Source of the DNA: Thiobacillus sp. UBA2186
Lineage (GTDB): Bacteria; Pseudomonadota; Gammaproteobacteria; Burkholderiales; Thiobacillaceae
Length of the DNA stretch: 7,902 nucleotides
NCBI GenBank assembly: GCA_002327405.1
Contig: DCVO01000167.1
Location: 4,758-12,659 of the forward strand
Direction: 5' to 3'
The notes below the pieces were generated by a model, which had not been told where the DNA came from, did no database searches, and saw only the letters and a program-made list of their open reading frames with translations. The position numbers and the translations under genes are program-made. Shown here piece after piece: positions 6,485 through 7,902 of the stretch (positions are counted from its first letter, which is position 1; every line of letters starts with the position of its first letter).

Positions 6485-7372
6485 ATGTGGAAGCATATCG
6501 AGGATTTCGTCGGCAATACGCCGCTGGTGGCGCTGAAGCGCATGCAGGGCGAAACCAGCAACACGATACTTCTGAAGCTTGAGGGCAACAATCCGGCAGG
6601 CTCGGTGAAGGACAGGCCTGCCCTGTCCATGATCAAGCGCGCCGAGGCGCGCGGCGAGATCAGACCCGGCGACACCCTGATCGAGGCGACCTCCGGCAAC
6701 ACCGGCATCGCATTGGCCATGGCTGCGGCGATGATGGGCTACAGGATGATCCTGGTCATGCCCGAGCACCTGTCCATCGAGCGCCGCCAGAGCATGGCGG
6801 CCTACGGCGCAAAGATCGTGCTGACCCCGAAGGAGGGCGGCATGGAAAAGGCGCGCGACATCGCCGACCAGATGGTGCGCGAAGGCCAGGGCATCATGCT
6901 CGACCAGTTCTCCAACCCCGACAACCCCATTGCCCACTACGAAGGCACCGCGCCGGAAATCTGGCGCGACACCGAAGGCAGGATCACCCACTTCGTCTCC
7001 AGCATGGGCACCACCGGCACCATCATGGGCTGCGCGCGCTACTTCAAGGAGGTCAACCCCGCGATCCAGATCGTCGGCGTGCAGCCCGAGGAGGGCGCGC
7101 AGATTCCCGGCATCCGCAAATGGCCGGAAGCCTACCTGCCGAAAATATGCGACTTCAGTCTCATCGACCGCATGATCTACGTGGGTCAGCAGGCCGCCGA
7201 GGAAACCACGCGCCGGCTTGCGCGCGAGGAGGGCATTTTCGCCGGCGTTTCTTCCGGCGGCGCGCTGTGGTCCGCTCTGCAGCTGTCGAAGGAAGTCGAG
7301 AACGCGGTCATCGTGTCCATCGTCTGCGATCGCGGGGACCGGTACTTATCAACCGGAATTTTTCCCGCTTGA
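6485..7372 (+). CDS. cysM: Cysteine synthase B (O-acetylserine sulfhydrylase, CysM type)
   Basis: A PLP enzyme of the beta family that makes cysteine from O-acetylserine and sulfide; CysM forms can also use thiosulfate to give S-sulfocysteine. With ATG 6485 it has 295 residues. Visible are IEDFVGNTPLV (5-15), the PLP lysine K42 in NNPAGSVKDR, the substrate loop TSGNTG (69-74), the phosphate-binding GTTGT (175-179), GVSSGG, and CDRGDRYLSTGIF close to the C-terminus. THFVSSMGTTGT and PAGSVKDRPALSM point to CysM rather than CysK, which has a GVGTGGT-type loop. Earlier in-frame starts (TTG 6470, ATG 6473) would add four or five residues. ATG 6485 is chosen because GGA at 6475-6477 serves as Shine-Dalgarno and the N-terminus then fits the family. 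Its stop shares a base with the radA ATG. No clear promoter is seen in the 86-nt gap, which the hairpin repeat largely fills. Confidence 0.95.
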   Translation: MWKHIEDFVGNTPLVALKRMQGETSNTILLKLEGNNPAGSVKDRPALSMIKRAEARGEIRPGDTLIEATSGNTGIALAMAAAMMGYRMILVMPEHLSIERRQSMAAYGAKIVLTPKEGGMEKARDIADQMVREGQGIMLDQFSNPDNPIAHYEGTAPEIWRDTEGRITHFVSSMGTTGTIMGCARYFKEVNPAIQIVGVQPEEGAQIPGIRKWPEAYLPKICDFSLIDRMIYVGQQAAEETTRRLAREEGIFAGVSSGGALWSALQLSKEVENAVIVSIVCDRGDRYLSTGIFPA

Positions 7373-7902
7373 TGGCCAAGGCCAAGACTCAATACACCTG
7401 TACCGAATGCGGCGGCAGCTCGCCCAAGTGGCAGGGCCAGTGCCCGGCCTGCGGCGCCTGGAACACGCTGGTGGAGACCGTGGTCGAGAAGGCGGCTGCA
7501 AGCCGCTTCCAGTCGCTCGCTTCATCGAGCGAAGTGAAATCGCTGGCCGAAGTCGAGGCCGTCGAGGACGAGCGCATCCCCACCGGCATTGTTGAACTCG
7601 ACCGTGTGCTGGGCGGCGGCATCGTCAGGGGCGGGGTGGTGCTGATCGGCGGCGATCCGGGCATCGGCAAGTCGACCTTGATGCTCCAGACCCTTCACGG
7701 TCTGGCCGCCGCCGGGCGGCGGGTGCTGTACGTCTCCGGCGAGGAATCGATCCGCCAGATCCGCATCCGCAGCCAGCGTCTGGGGACCCTGGCCCCCGGG
7801 TTGCTGGTGGTTTCGGAAATCGACGTGGCCGCCGTGCTGGCCATGGTGGAAAAGCACCGGCCCGACGTGCTGGTCATCGACTCGATCCAGACCATGTTCA
7901 GC
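7372..7902 (+). CDS. radA: DNA repair protein RadA (5' part; runs off window)
   Basis: The first 177 residues of RadA/Sms, a RecA-like ATPase and branch-migration helicase that works in homologous recombination and repair; the whole protein is usually about 450-460 residues. The N-terminal zinc ribbon has C10, C13, C24 and C27 (C-X2-C-X10-C-X2-C, YTCTECG...CPACGAWNTL). A variable linker follows, then IPTGIVELDRVLGGGI (69-84) and the Walker A motif GGDPGIGKST (93-102, K100). YVSGEES comes next, and Walker B VLVIDSIQT has D170. The KNRFG motif and Lon-like C-terminal domain would lie beyond the window. ATG 7372 overlaps the cysM stop (TGATG), implying co-transcription and coupling; only a distant CCGGAA precedes it. 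The reading frame is open to the last base. Confidence 0.96.
   Translation, partial: MAKAKTQYTCTECGGSSPKWQGQCPACGAWNTLVETVVEKAAASRFQSLASSSEVKSLAEVEAVEDERIPTGIVELDRVLGGGIVRGGVVLIGGDPGIGKSTLMLQTLHGLAAAGRRVLYVSGEESIRQIRIRSQRLGTLAPGLLVVSEIDVAAVLAMVEKHRPDVLVIDSIQTMFS

Noticed and set aside
1..7902. Mobile element, CRISPR array, tRNA/rRNA, toxin-antitoxin or phage-defence genes
   Set aside because: Looked for on both strands. Nearly all sequence is assigned to conserved housekeeping or envelope genes, the longest noncoding gap is 133 nt, and none of these signatures is present.

Overview
The window is a GC-rich, almost fully coding stretch of chromosome. All ten genes lie on the + strand and all belong to well-known families. 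Protein sequences and gene order (rpsA-ihfB, lapA-lapB, ugd-hldA-hldD-cysM) suggest a betaproteobacterium, perhaps of the Nitrosomonadales/Gallionellaceae kind. That placement is inferred from remembered gene orders and protein style, not from a search.

Layout: (1) 1-837, the 3' end of rpsA (ribosomal protein S1) and complete ihfB (IHF beta), closed by a clear intrinsic terminator at 853-884. (2) 885-970, a short gap with a possible promoter. (3) 971-6398, a tightly packed run: lapA, lapB, pyrF, ugd, the kinase-only heptose gene (hldA/rfaE1) and hldD. Junctions are 6 nt, 1-nt overlap, 4-nt overlap, 4-nt overlap and 7 nt, so this looks like one operon. (4) 6399-6484, a small gap holding a long imperfect hairpin built partly from a 9-bp tandem repeat. 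(5) 6485-7902, cysM and the 5' part of radA, overlapping by one base and probably co-transcribed.

Functionally the middle run is centred on the outer envelope. LapA and LapB set the level of lipopolysaccharide synthesis and assembly. The kinase and HldD make the ADP-heptose of the LPS inner core. Ugd supplies UDP-glucuronate for acidic or aminoarabinose-type surface sugars. PyrF (UMP synthesis) sits beside lapAB as it does in E. coli. The flanking genes serve translation, nucleoid architecture, cysteine synthesis and recombination.

I found no mobile element, CRISPR array, RNA gene, toxin-antitoxin pair or unknown gene, and no sign of an undescribed system. The points worth a second look are small: a 7-bp tandem repeat forming the start of pyrF, the repeat/hairpin between hldD and cysM, and the matching zinc ribbons at the end of LapB and the start of RadA.
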